64,000 nt of DNA from Nissolia schottii (Eukaryota > Streptophyta > Magnoliopsida > Fabales > Fabaceae). Location: assembly GCA_003254905.1 (NCBI GenBank), contig QANU01021229.1, positions 99,203 through 163,202 of the forward strand. Direction: 5' to 3'. Positions 1-11,340 of the stretch are shown here, piece after piece. Position 1 is the stretch's first letter; each line of letters starts with the position of its first letter. Below the pieces are notes generated by a model. The model ran no database searches. It was not told where the DNA came from and saw only the letters and a program-made list of their open reading frames with translations. The translations under genes were made by a program, and so were the position numbers.

Positions 1-1
1 G

Positions 2-220
2 CTATAGTGACCTTTCTGCCAGGCAAGCTTTCGCGACATCCTCATTAGGAGAGAATTTGTGTCTACAAGGCATCACTCTTCTCCAAAGCCACTGATCCAC
101 ATTTTGCATTGTTCCTAGCTTTAGGTCAAGTCCATATCTTTTGGTCATTGGGCTACTAATGTCATCCACACTAGCCCTCTCACATAATGGCCTTGGACCC
201 AATTCGAAAAAAGGGCCCAT
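2..220 (-). other. Unrecognised open frame running off the left edge
   Basis: A 72-codon open frame on the minus strand runs off the window at its C-terminal side. The last half contains a Trp-Leu-Trp-Arg-Arg patch and a KACLAE segment that read like coding sequence, but I recognise no family. No promoter or splice context is visible. It could be the end of a host exon, a transposon gene fragment, or chance. Confidence that it is coding is low. Confidence 0.15.
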
Positions 221-239
221 TTAGGCTTAGCATACAATA

Positions 240-1238
240 ATTAAGAGGATGATTTAGGCATCTAATTATTTGGTCCCAAACACGAGTCAAATGAAAACGT
301 TAACAAAGTCAATCCTAATGGTCAACACGAATTTGGTAAACAATTTTAGTGTCAAGCCATTGACTAATTTCATGATTATGGATTGATTACATAATTTAAT
401 GACATAAGTGATGAAAAATAACAAAATTGTCCATAGTCTTAATAGAAATTCCTAAACTAGTCTAATTAGGCTTAAGCACAAAATTAGGAGTCTTAATCAA
501 ACTAGGATACTCTATGGGTAAGAAGACAGTGCATCATATCTTATTAATGAGCTAACAAACAAAGACGATGATGTAATACGCTAAAAGAAGAACAGAGCCA
601 TGAAGTGATTTACGAGACAACATTTGTGTGCCACCATTTTGTGTAAAGTCAACCCACATCATCTAACTACCATTACATCATACAAGAAGACAATTCTTGA
701 TCCTCATTGTGCATCATCAAACCACGATGTAAACCTTAAATCACCCATAACTTTCTTTTATAAATTGCAATGCATTCATGAAAAATAATTCATGTGTAGA
801 AAAATCACTCTTGACCCATTTTTCTTTCTTTTCTCTCTCTCTAAACCCTCTTGCAACTCAAGAGAAGAAAGCATTCCAAAATCATCTTCCATAACACCCA
901 AATCCATCATTCTATTTAATTTGAGTATTAGGAGAGTGTATTGTGTTTTTCTTTTAATTCTTTAGGTTTTGAGGGAAGTAGGGTTTGTTCATCGAGAATT
1001 TGACCTACAATCGGCATAAGGGAAAATTCTTGTGTAACCTAGAGAATTTGTTTCTCTAAGGATCTTCGAGGGAAAACCTAAGGGAAATGTGTTGGATTCC
1101 TCGGCAATTAACTTAGATAGCCTTATCTAGGGTTTTTCTTAACTACAAGGAAACTGAAATGTATTTGAGATAGAGAGGGCTTATAAGGGCATCCTGAGAT
1201 AGTGCTTGGAATAGCGTAGGAAAGGTGGGGTGTTACAA
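240..1238 (+). repeat. Noncoding LTR-like leader joined to the Helitron
   Basis: There is no coding frame here. The stretch has a pyrimidine-rich tract at 820-845, runs of leader-like sequence, and ends in a GGGGTGTTACA string that meets Helitron coding sequence abruptly at about 1239. An end in TGTTACA followed directly by mid-ORF sequence resembles a solo LTR, or the 3' LTR of an element inserted into the Helitron. I could not find a matching TG start or a 5-bp target duplication, so the boundaries are open. Confidence 0.3.
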
Positions 1239-1239
1239 C

Positions 1240-2320
1240 ATTGACAGGATTATATCTATTGAAATACTGGATACGAATGTTGACCTATCATATTACAAGG
1301 TAGTAAAGAATTTCATGATGCATGACCCATGTAGTTTAGCTTGGCAGAATTCTCCATGTATGGAAAATGGCAAATGTACAAGGAAATTTCCAAAGAGCTT
1401 CATTGAAGCTACTATTGTTGATGAAAATGGTTACCCAATTTATAGGAGAAAGGATGATGGGAGAAATATCACGCGTTCCAAAGTTAAGTTAGATAATAGA
1501 CATGTTGTCCCACATAATAGACTATTGCTTCTAAAGTACAGAGCACACATCAATGTTGAATGGTGTAATCAATCTAGATCAATAAAGTACATCAACAAAC
1601 ATGATTGTGATACTGCTGCTTTTTATTGCTCTACTATAGATGAAAAAAGAAAGGATCCTGTTGATGAAGTAAATATGTACTACGATTGTAAATACATATC
1701 TCCATGTGAAGCCATGTGGAGGATATTTGGTTTTAAAATTCACTACAGTGATCCATCTATTCTTAGCTTTTCATCTCCCAAATCAACATGTTATATTTGA
1801 GGATGATGATCGCCTAGATATAGTTGCTGAAAGACTAATTGTTTATCAGCCAATATTTCTTGCATGATTTGAAGCAAAAAGACACATATGCTAGAGGAAA
1901 ACATCTAACTTTTGCCGAATTCCAGTCCAGATTTGTTTGGAAATAAGATGAGAGGCAATGGTGTTTGAGACAATATATAATCCAAAAGATAGGTCATATC
2001 TTTTTCGTCTATCCATGTATGGTGAGTTGTACTACTTGAGATTGCTTCTCAACCTGATAAAAGACCCAACAAGCTACAAAGATATCAGAAATTATGGTGA
2101 AATAGTATATCATATATTCAGAGACGCATGTTATACTAGTGATTTGTTGGATGACAATAATGAGTACAATGATACTATAGAGGAAGCAAGTCAATGGGGG
2201 TTCATGTCAATATCTTCGTCAACTATTTACCACTTTGTTGTTTTCAAATTCCATGACCAAACCAGAATTTGTTTGGGAGAAAAATTGGAGGAATTTATCC
2301 GACAGTATACTACATAGGCA
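1240..2320 (+). pseudogene. Helitron Rep (Helitron_like_N) pseudogene
   Basis: The frame from 1240 reads like the start of the plant Helitron replication-initiator region: IDRIISIEI, then VKNFMMHDPC, NSPCMENGKCT, FPKSF, NGYPIYRRKDDGR, and a WCNQSRSIKYINK block. The frame breaks at 1798, and further matching segments follow at 1958-2317 in another frame, including YGELYYLRLLLNLIK. The protein would make the rolling-circle nick at the Helitron 5' end. With stops and frameshifts throughout, no functional product is possible. A short noncoding interval at about 2330-2450, ending in a pyrimidine-rich AG, may be an old intron of the Helitron gene. Confidence 0.85.
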
Positions 2321-2654
2321 GGGAACACTCTTAAGCCACCCAAGCATCATTACACAATTAATAATTTATCATTCACATTACACTTACCAAGTAAACAATG
2401 TGAATATGATATTCTATATTTTTATACTCATGTCATCCATTGTTTTAAATAGGTCTTCAACTTGCAGATGATGAGCTATACAGCTTAACCTTTCTAGAAA
2501 TTGAAAGACTACTTTCAAGCAATAATAAAAGCCTCAAAGACTTCCATAAGATCTAAACTCCTAATATTTCCATTGTTGGGGATATTCATCATTTTGCACA
2601 CAACAAACTTATATATGATGAGTTTCGTTATGATTAAAAATAAAACAATTGGCA

Positions 2655-4060
2655 AAGATGCACAAGGTTTTGTTGGATAAAATCGCAAGTGAGCAAAGAG
2701 TTGTATATGATAAAATCATGATTGCTATCCAATCTGGGAATGGAGGAATGTTTTTCCTATATGGTTATGGAGGTATTGGAAATACTTATGTAAATTTGGA
2801 ATACTCTAGCATCTGATGTCAGATCAAGAGGTGATATTGTCCTGACCATTGCATCAAGTGGCATTGCCTCTTTGCTTTTATCTAGTTGTAGGACGACTCA
2901 TTTCAGGTTTGCAATCCCACTCAATTTGGACGAGTTTTCTACTTGCAATATTAACCATGGTAGTAATCTTGCTAAGTTGATTATCAAAAGCAAACTCATA
3001 ATTTGGGATGAAGCACTCATGATGAATAAATACTGTTTTGAAGCTTTAGATATAACCATGAGAAATCTACTTAGATTTCAGAATGAAATAGTTTGAACCT
3101 TCCGTTTGGAGGGAAGACAACTATGTTTAGAGGTGACTTCTGATAGATACTACTAGTAATTAAAAAAGGTAGCAGACAAGACATTGTTACTGCAACAACA
3201 ACTTATCATATATGTGGAGTGAATATGAAATTATTAAGTTGATAAAGAATATGCGACTGTAAAGCAATGGTGGTCAGTCAGATCTTGAGTGTCAGGTTTT
3301 TGCTGAATGGATTTTGAACATTGGTGATGGTAAGATAGGGGACTCCAACGATGGTGTTGACCAAATAGAAATCTCTCATGATCTGTTGATATCTGATTGA
3401 GACGATCTTGTGGCTGCAATAGTTAACACTACTTATGGTGACTACTTAAACAATATGTAGGACGAGCAATATTTACAGGGAAGGGCAATACTTGCTCTTA
3501 CACAGCATTTGGTTGACGAAATAAATGAGCACCTAATTGCTCTAAATTGCAATGAAGAATCAAGTTAGCTCTAATATGGTGTGTTTGTCAGATTCTAATC
3601 AAGATTTCTTTCAAGCAATTCATACCCTTGAATTTCTTAATACTATTCGTTGCTTTGATGTACCTAATCATGCGATCAAATTAACTAATCATGTTGCTTA
3701 GGAACATAGATCACTCTGTTGGGTTATGCATCTGTATGATATTAGTTATTACAAGGCTTGACAAACATGTATTTGAAGCAAATGTGATCACATGTAACAA
3801 TGTTGGTAAAAAGGTCTTCATTCCAAGGATGACTTTAACTCCTTCAGATACCAAGTTACCCTTCAAATCCTAGAGAAGACAATTTCCTATAATAGTTTCC
3901 TATGGCATGAGATGACAATCTTTATCCAATGTTAGTCTTATTTTGAAGAAACCAATCTTCACACATAGTCAATTATATGTTGTTGTATCCAGAATTTCTA
4001 ATAGGAATGAGACAAGAGAAAATGTTGTGTACAAGGAGGTGTTTCAAAATGTATGAAATG
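2655..4060 (+). pseudogene. Helitron Pif1-like DNA helicase pseudogene
   Basis: Scattered frames match the C-terminal SF1B helicase of plant Helitrons. The Walker A region reads GYGGIGNTY where the family has GYGGTGKT, so the catalytic lysine is lost. A Walker B-like IIWDEALM follows at 2998-3024, and a PFGGK-type block near 3100. C-terminal blocks at 3690-4060 read LLRNIDHSVGLC, KVFIPRMTLTPSD, FPIIVSYGM, QLYVVVSR and NVVYKEVFQNV. In an active element this helicase would unwind the strand being transferred. Many stops show that it is long dead. Confidence 0.85.
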
Positions 4061-4333
4061 CATGGAATATAATATGGTTTCAAATTTATTTTAATTTTAA
4101 TGCAGTCATCCATTATGCAGTGATCCATTATTATTGTTTATGCTTCTCTCTACTTGCAAATTTTTACCATTTATACATTTACTTTTTGTATTGTCGTCTA
4201 TTATAACGTTATTCCATATTACATTACAACAAAGTTTACAAATGATACACCAATTTAATAAAGTATTTATTTATTGGTTTATTGTGATAAAAGATAGTCG
4301 TATTAACTAAAATGTTATTCGCTGATAATTCAT

Positions 4334-4362
4334 CCATGCAATTGCACGAGTTTTGATCCTAG
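4334..4362 (+). repeat. Helitron 3' terminus: hairpin plus CTAG, next base T
   Basis: The palindrome TGCAATTGCA at 4337-4346, with an outer C-G pair at 4335/4348 and one mismatch between, forms the terminal hairpin. CTAG at 4359-4362 is the 3' end and T at 4363 is the host base, matching the known A|T insertion preference with a CTRR end. Many intact plant Helitrons have a longer GC stem here, so two or three stem bases appear mutated. Confidence 0.75.
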
Positions 4363-4867
4363 TTATTTTTAGTATTATATAAAGTTGTTGAAAGCTTTTA
4401 ATTTCTATTTGGTCACGTTTAGATATTTCTCAGTATATTCTCCCGCAACATGAAACTCTCACGTCTTTTTTTCTTTTTTTGTTGAAAACGCAAATATATT
4501 TTGTTTCAACTCCACTTGCAGCAATTTTTTATTTTTTGGTTACAAACCACAACGATTTATAACATCAAAAAGCTGCATCAATTTATTATTGCAGCCGCCA
4601 ACTAAATTAAATTTCACAATCTTCATTTTCTTTGACAATCTCTTATTAATATAAATACATCAATGACTATTTATATTTGGATACAATTTATCACAATAAA
4701 AATTGACGGAGGTTGTAATTTAAAACTTTAAAATTATAAAACGTGGCTTGTCACTGGTACAACAAATAAACCGACATGGTAGGGTCGGTTAGTCCTAGTT
4801 ACTTTTAAATAGAATTAGGTGATAATTAACACGTTTAATAAATAATCTGAAAAAAAGAAAAATATAG
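4363..4867. other. AT-rich spacer and probable promoter of the plastid-protein gene
   Basis: No open frame or recognisable repeat is visible. The sequence is AT-rich with T-runs. It lies just upstream of the first probable exon of the YELLOW LEAF 1-like gene and should hold its promoter. I see no convincing TATA box at a fixed distance, which is usual for housekeeping plastid-protein genes. Confidence 0.3.
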
Positions 4868-5196
4868 ATGTGGTTGCACGCTTGCAATTGGTGGACCAAA
4901 ATTGCTTGTGCTATCTTCTTCTTCAATCCCCATTCCTCAAATTCCATTGGGTTTTCCGGTGCAACGTTTTAGGGTTTCCACAGCTACCACTCACCCGAAA
5001 CCCCTAATAAATCCACAATCGAACCTAATTCCCCAATTCCTACGTAATTTTCGTTTCTACCACTCGCGAAAGTCGAAAGTTCGCGACAAGGCTCCTCTTC
5101 GGCCTCTCCGCCAACGATCGGGAAAGTTCTCTGGCGACCAGCTAAATCTCCGGCCGGCGAATACTCCATCTACGGCCGACGACGACTCGAACAAGT
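4868..5196 (+). other. Probable noncoding first exon (5' UTR) of the YL1-like gene
   Basis: This stretch is richer in GC than its surroundings and ends near possible donor sites at 5195-5200. The long frame inside it (from 4902) has no ATG, only a TTG, and a stop at 4848 lies just upstream. The only early ATG (4868) leads to a stop after 34 codons. The protein start is better explained by ATG 6219 in the next exon, so this is most likely leader sequence with a small upstream ORF. The exact donor is not certain. Confidence 0.4.
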
Positions 5197-6218
5197 GTTA
5201 GTTTCTCACTTTCTCTATATCTATCCGTTCTGCTCTCTCTTCTTTGATTCTTTGTTTCTTTTCTTATTTTGTGTTAATTTGTTGCTGTTTGCTAGATTCT
5301 ATTACCCCCAATGCTATGCTTTTGGTCATGCTATTTTTTTCATTTGACTGTTGATTGTTGATTGTTTTATGTTTTTTTCCCCCTTAATTTTGTCATACGT
5401 TTGATGGAATTGATTTCTTTAGAATGTTTTAGATTTGATTGATATTTAGCAGTTATTTGTTTATTTATTTCAAAAATTTTTGTGCCATTTGATGCAACTC
5501 CGTCCGCCATATTTCTAGTGTCAGATTTTTCAGCTCTCCCCATGACCCGCCGTCCCCCATTAGAAAGTGTCGTTGATTCGTGTCGCCGTATGGAGGAACT
5601 TGTTAGGACGGTATTAGAAATATAGTTAGTTGGTTAGTGAGTAGTTACATTGGGTTAGTTAGCGGGATCGGGGACTAAATATAAGAAGAGGAAGGAGTCT
5701 GGGTCATCTGTGAAGATTAGTCATTTAGAACGTAGTGGTTAGTTTAATTTTCTAGGATTCTTGGCACATTGCCTTGAATCCCATAGCAATAATATTTAGT
5801 GTTCTATGTTATTCTCTCTCTGATTACTGGGGTCCTAACAGAACTGAACTGGGATAAGTAAAGGCCAAATTTATTTATTATCTGCATTGCACAATAGAGT
5901 TGCTGGCAGTGTAATTGTCCAGTCTTTGCTATTTTTTTTTTTTTTTGGGGGGTGTTACTTATACTCGTGTTCATACTGTTAGCATGTTGGAGAGATAGGT
6001 ATGAAGATCCTCGATTGAGCTTTTTTTTTTTTCTTTTTTTTCCCTCCCTTGACGCCCACTTTTGTACAACTTTTCTGCCTTTTGGTATTAGTTAGTGATT
6101 GCAGCCAACATGCTAGATGATATATTATCTTTTATTTTCTTCAGTTTTACTTGTAACTTTTTTAACTTCTAATGCTAAATTTATTTCCAGGCCATTTCTT
6201 TGCCTCTATTGAATATCA

Positions 6219-8709
6219 ATGTTGACCACTTGTGCAGTTGCATCTTTGCCCATATTACCACCAGGTAAATGATAATTTCTGACTTTTTCTGAACTTCAAA
6301 TTAAAATGAGACATCATATTTACATTTAACAAGTAGGCACTATGAGTTTGGGAAAGTTATAGTTATATCTCGCTTTTATTATGCATTGGCATCATAGTTC
6401 CTGCACACAGAAATTCTTGGAACAATAGACATAAGTGAACATGTTAGTTGTATCCCTTTACACACAGCAAGCCCTGTTATATGCATGAGAACTTGACAAT
6501 AAAAGTGTTCAGCTGTGGTGATATGACCATAAGTCCAGATTGAGCAATCTTGATTGTAAATTTACCTGCTTGACAATGCATTTGATGCATGAATTATTGA
6601 TTACCTAGTCCAAGGATCAATATATGTGTTTGGAATATCTTACTTTTCTAACAAATCCACTGTTGTGTTGTGTGTCAAGTATTGAAACCTATGGACAAGT
6701 TGCATCTAATTTGTTGATTGCACAGTTGATTGGCTCACATTGAGGACAAGGTTTAAGCTTTCTCATTGTTGGCATGTGTATAAATTAACTGCTTTCATAT
6801 TCAATTTTACATAAAAAACTGATTTCATAAACATTTTGGTCTTGTAACCGAAGTGATTAAAAGCATAATTAAAAATTTTCAACTCCTGCGATGATAGTAA
6901 AATGGTAATATTTTTTTGAACAGTGAAAAGAGGTGGCCACCGCAATAAAGAAAATATTGTTTCTACATTTAACTTACAACGAGGATTGCATATGAATGAT
7001 AATTCAAGACCACTGAGACACGCTTGTGCACAGTTTCCATTTGGTACAATAACCTATACTGCTCAGACTGCAACTATAATATGTGCTGCAGCTTTGGTAT
7101 GTTCTTTACTCTCTTTTTTCTGTAATGTATCATTGTCTGTGGCTTGGTGCTTTAGCAAACTCCACCTAGTGGGAAAAACTTAGTTGTTATCGCATCATCT
7201 TTGGTGCTTCCTCCTCACCTCAGAATTTTGATATTAATTTTTATAGTTAATCAATTTTTTAAGTGAGTGTAATTTCTTTGTACTCACTATCATCCAATCA
7301 AATCTCCATATTAGCAAACATGTTTGATTCTCACACATACCACTTCAAAAGTCATGCATATGGAGTATTTGATTGGATGGCAATATAAAGAAGTTTTAGA
7401 CTATCAGTGCGTAGAAATTGGAGGATGATCATCATGTTGATTTTATGTAGTTCTTTTTCTCCTATAGTGCCTGTATTGCCTAACCATACATTTGGGAAAA
7501 GTGGAAAACAGCTTCACTGGAGACAGTTTGTCGGAAATAGTCATTTGTGACGTTAGTAGTAAACGAAATGAGTGGCTGCAAAATTCACATCTTGTTTGTT
7601 GATTTTGGTTTTTGTCCTTTCAGTCTTAGGGAAATCTTTGTTGGGGTCAAATATCATACATTACTGTATCCATGACGTATGTGTCTATAGTTGCAATGCA
7701 ACTGTCCTGGCATCTTCATTGTGAACTTTCTGAGCCTAAATTCTTACCTCGTTGATGGTGTCACTTACCCCATCTGGCACTTGCAATGTTATTATTTTCC
7801 CCATTGTTATACCATGCCTACTTTGGTAGACTACGAGAAAAACATGAACTAATAGGGGTATAAATATTAGTAACTTTTACACAATGTGTTGCGAGCTCTT
7901 ACTTGACTGCACCCTTGATATCATAATATGAAGAAGATAATACATTTATTGATTTTCCTTTACTAATGTGTTGTCCTACAATATGCAGAATGCAAGATGC
8001 GGTGCAGAGCAAACGCAAACTGTTACTCGTCAGGCTCCTACAATGACTCATGTACCTGGTAATTGTTGATTCGTAACATTTATGATTTGTTGAACCAGTT
8101 TAGTTCATGTCCCTTTAGTCAGTGCATTCCCCTCTTCGCTGCTATTATCCTCTTCCATTTGTCAGATTGCTTTTGCTATTATTTTTAATCAATAATAAAG
8201 GCCTCAAAAGTATTTTTTCCCTTAAAACAAGGAAATCCCGGAAAAGAGTTAGAGACACTGCTGAATCTAATGTTTAAACAATTAACTATAATGATTGTGA
8301 TTTTATTTTTGTGAAGTTTTCTTATGAAATTGGACTGTTGAATAGGTGTCATATTTTTGCTCATTGAATAAATCACTCTAGATGAAGTTAACTCCGTTGT
8401 CTGAGTTGCTCATAAAAAAAAGAGGATTTATGAGACATTGCAACTTAATGAATTACTATTGGATTCCAAAACACGTTCTAAATGGCTCATCATGGTTTAA
8501 CTCAACTTTCAGGCAAGGAGAAATCGCCACAACTGGATGATGGTGGAACTGGATTTCCACCTCGTGATGACGATGACGGCGGCGGTGGAGGAGGTGGGGG
8601 TGGAGGCAACTGGTCTGGTGGGTTCTTCTTTTTTGGTTTTCTTGCTTTTCTTGGCTTCCTAAAGGATAAGGAGAGCGAAGACGGATACAGGAATAACCGA
8701 AGGAGGTGA
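6219..8709 (+). CDS. YL1: YELLOW LEAF 1-like chloroplast protein
   Basis: Four coding exons, 6219-6264, 6924-7096, 7989-8058 and 8513-8709, splice with GT-AG ends into 161 codons plus TGA, all phases agreeing. The protein begins MLTTCAVASLPILPP and has a basic, Ser/Asn-rich N-terminal half suited to a plastid transit peptide. A conserved-looking AEQTQTVTRQAPT block spans about residues 79-91, then LDDGGTGFPPRDDDD, a run of ten glycines (119-128) and a Phe/Leu-rich hydrophobic segment (131-146) that could be one membrane span, then a charged tail ending NRRR. This tail pattern is what I associate with plant YELLOW LEAF 1 proteins, reported to support chloroplast ATP synthase accumulation through AtpB. 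The family name is from memory and moderately sure; the exon structure is strong. Intron 3 holds a stem-loop MITE. Confidence 0.75.
7273..7392. mobile_element. Stem-loop MITE in intron 3 of the YL1-like gene
   Basis: Two arms of about 37 bases, 7273-7311 and 7357-7392, are inverted copies of each other. Both contain ATCCAATCAAAT-type sequence and its complement ATTTGATTGGAT, flanked by CTCCATAT/ATATGGAG and TTCTTT/AAAGAA. The loop is about 45 bases. This is the shape of a small foldback MITE. A target duplication was not identified. Confidence 0.6.
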
Positions 8710-10267
8710 AGAAATTGGCTTGAGATATAAATGCATGCTTTGTTTGAAGCTTTTGCTGCCGGATTCTGTTTTCCTTCCTCATACTGTAGATTGTATTGGT
8801 TAGCTGGCGTACCAAGCATCATTAAGATGATGTTACGAGCAGAATTTTGTATTATTAGACAAGATAAACTCCACATAAGACTTCACTATAATAGCTTTTT
8901 TTCAATCATAATGAGTCTCAAATCATGATATCTACTCTATATATGTATCTACCAGTGGGAGGGAGCCTACGGGTAAACATGAATGGGATAAACTACTAAG
9001 ACTATTAAAACAAATAAATATTTTATGTAGTGAGCATGTTTGAAGTTTAGTGACAAAATGGCAAGGTTCAACTTTGGAGGGAGCATGCTTGAAAAATTAA
9101 ATTCAATATTATTTGTAGTAATTGGGTTGTTGTTAAATATAAGGTATTAAAGTTTAACTTATAATTCAAAAATTCTAACTTGTTATGTTACACACAAGAA
9201 GATTGAACTAATATTTTGAACATACATTTGAATTAAATATTTTGTAAAATTTACCATGTAACAATAAAACACCAACTAATCCTTATTTCATTATGTAAGG
9301 TTGGTCATATGGATCAAACAATGTCATAGTGATTTGTTTTAGACCATGCATATTCTAGCCGTTATTAACTTCTAAATCTTTTTTAATAATTTTTTCTGTA
9401 AATTTTTTTAGGTCTCCCTCTACTTCTAATTAATAAGCTACACATAATTTGATATACTATTTTTATTGGGCTCTTATAGGCCTTCTTTTCAATGTTCAAA
9501 CCACTGATTTTATCTTTTTCACAATAGGTGTTACCCTAACTTTCACTATCTAGTGTGTTTACTTATCCAATGCAACATTATTGATTTCGCAACATGTTTA
9601 TTAATTCTAGTTTTTTACCACCCAGCACTTAGTTCAATTTTGATAAAATTTACGATATTTAGTAAAATTTTAAAAAAATTTAGTATTTGTAATGGTTGGG
9701 TTGTTACTAAATCTTAACATGTGGAAGCTTAACTCATAGTCATTAACAATTAACTTATATACCCTAAACTTTACCATGTTATTCTACTTGTTACAAGTTT
9801 GAACTAAAATTTTGAATATATATTTGAATGAAATATTCAATAAAATTTCGGATATACAATAAATTTTTGACAATTCCATAATTTTATTATTCTTAATAAT
9901 TGAATACTTGTTTATGACTAACACAAAATCTTGGGTAATGATTCTTTAAAGTAAAACTCCTCACCTTAGAGTATAAAGTGAAGGATCTTACTATTAGGTT
10001 AATAACGTGAAAAGTGAGACCAATTTATACTTTGTTGATCTAATGGCAAAACCTCACGCTAAACTGAAAAATCTCACTTTAAAAAATCCAAACCTCAAAA
10101 CCTTGAGCCGTAATCATTAACCTATACACACTAAACTCTAACCTATTATTCTTCATGTTTTGGGGGTGAAACTTCTAACCAACCAATTTTGCAAAACTAG
10201 TAGCTCCCCCTCACCTTTCTCTAGACCTGAGAATTCTAATACCAGGTCTCGCAATTTCAATGGCTGA
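8710..10267. other. AT-rich intergenic region with an internal direct duplication
   Basis: No gene is visible. After the probable 3' UTR of the YL1-like gene the DNA is AT-rich. Segments 9100-9262 and 9690-9850 are diverged direct copies: both run from a GGTTGTT-ACTAAAT-like start through TTTAAC/CTTAAC blocks and CATGTTA to TTTGAATTAAATATT or its near copy. A weak inverted pair, GGTAATGATT near 9935 and AATCATTAACC near 10115, may bound a small MITE. Confidence 0.45.
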
Positions 10268-10552
10268 AACTTTCTCCCGTTTGGCCAATTTAAACTCGAT
10301 GCGGATGGTGCATCGAAAGGAAACCCAGGCGTTGCTGGTTGTGTCGGCCTCATTTGCGATTGGAGTGGAAAGTGGATAGTTGGTTTCACTCATCTAGTTG
10401 GTTTTTGCAATGCCTTCACGGCTGAACTTTGGGGACTTCTTGTGGGATTACAGCTTGCCTGGGACACAGGCAATAGTTCCATTATAGTGGAAAGTGACTC
10501 AAAAGCCTTAATTGATGCAGTCTCCAACCATATGCACAGATTGGTTTGCTAA
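10268..10552 (+). pseudogene. LINE-type RNase H (RVT_3) fragment
   Basis: A plus-strand frame between stops at 10265 and 10550 encodes the RNase H fold found at the end of plant non-LTR retrotransposon polyproteins. Visible motifs in order are FKLDADGASKGNPGVAGC (first catalytic Asp), a GFTHLVG stretch, FTAELWGLLVGLQLAW (catalytic Glu) and IIVESDSKALIDAV (second Asp). The frame stops soon after, and the matching upstream part is out of frame. No reverse transcriptase remains nearby, so it is an isolated relic. Confidence 0.75.
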
Positions 10553-11340
10553 TCTTAGAATTGGTCAACCGTTTGATACTCATATTTGGAAAGCTCTTCC
10601 CTAGGCCTCCTGCTTATTGCTGATTTTTCTGAGGCTCTTTGCCCCGAGTAATCTAGTCTCTGCTTGGTTTTTCAGGCCTCAGACCAAAAAACCAGGTGCA
10701 TATTTAGACCCCATACTAAAACTCGTACAAATTTAACAAGAGTTTGTATACAAATTAGCTCTACTATACAAAATTCATAAAACAATTTTCGCACCAAACG
10801 TAAGAGTTAATGAACAACCATGTTAATTATCACATCCTTTGTTCCATATCATTCTTTCACCATGTGTTAATTTAGTGGCTAATTACGGAACAGCAAGTGC
10901 GATTCATAAAACGATTCAAATCTTAAAAGCCTTAATCTCTTTTTTTGGGTTAAAAAAAACCTTAATCTTTGGAGAGAAGTTCCTGAATTCTTTTTTCATT
11001 TTTTCTTTAATTAAAAATGACTTCCTTGTCATATCACCGGTGTCTACTTTAGTTACACCAAAAACTGATCTACAAGTACAATAATCATCACGGTGCTATT
11101 AAAATAAGCACAGCAAGGATAAACTAAGAATTTAGGAAACACCAATCATGCATATTAAGTCATATCATGGAGTTCTAATAAACCCTCAGAAACTACTTAG
11201 AAACAGAAGATATTATAATACGAGGAAAAGAAAGAAAATAATCTACAAGGCATAAAAAAAGGGGGAGGCATAAAAAAAGGGGGAATAATCTAAACATTAA
11301 GCCCCATGTTAGCCTGTGTCGTCCGTACATGAATATTTGA
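10553..11340. other. Spacer and probable 3' UTR of the FNBP4-like gene
   Basis: No coding sequence is recognisable. The right part, about 11190-11340, directly follows the stop codon of the minus-strand WW-domain gene and is probably its 3' UTR. A near-perfect 20-base direct repeat of GGCATAAAAAAAGGGGGA type occurs at about 11249-11285. Confidence 0.35.

Larger units (their letters stand above)
1239..4362 (+). mobile_element. Degenerate Helitron carrying RepHel remnants
   Basis: The two protein halves expected of a plant Helitron follow each other in order on the plus strand: a Helitron_like_N/Rep region at about 1240-2320 and a Pif1-type helicase at about 2655-4060. Both are broken by many stops and frameshifts. 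The 3' end is well preserved, with a 10-bp hairpin core 11-15 bases before CTAG and a T directly after it. The 5' TC end was not found and may have been replaced by the LTR-like sequence upstream. Helitrons move by rolling-circle replication and make no target duplication, so none is expected. Confidence 0.85.

Noticed and set aside
4902-5201. Open frame of 99 codons as the N-terminus of a plastid protein
   Set aside because: It begins at TTG, has no in-frame ATG before an upstream stop, and ends in TAG right at the donor region. The downstream exons give a complete protein from ATG 6219.
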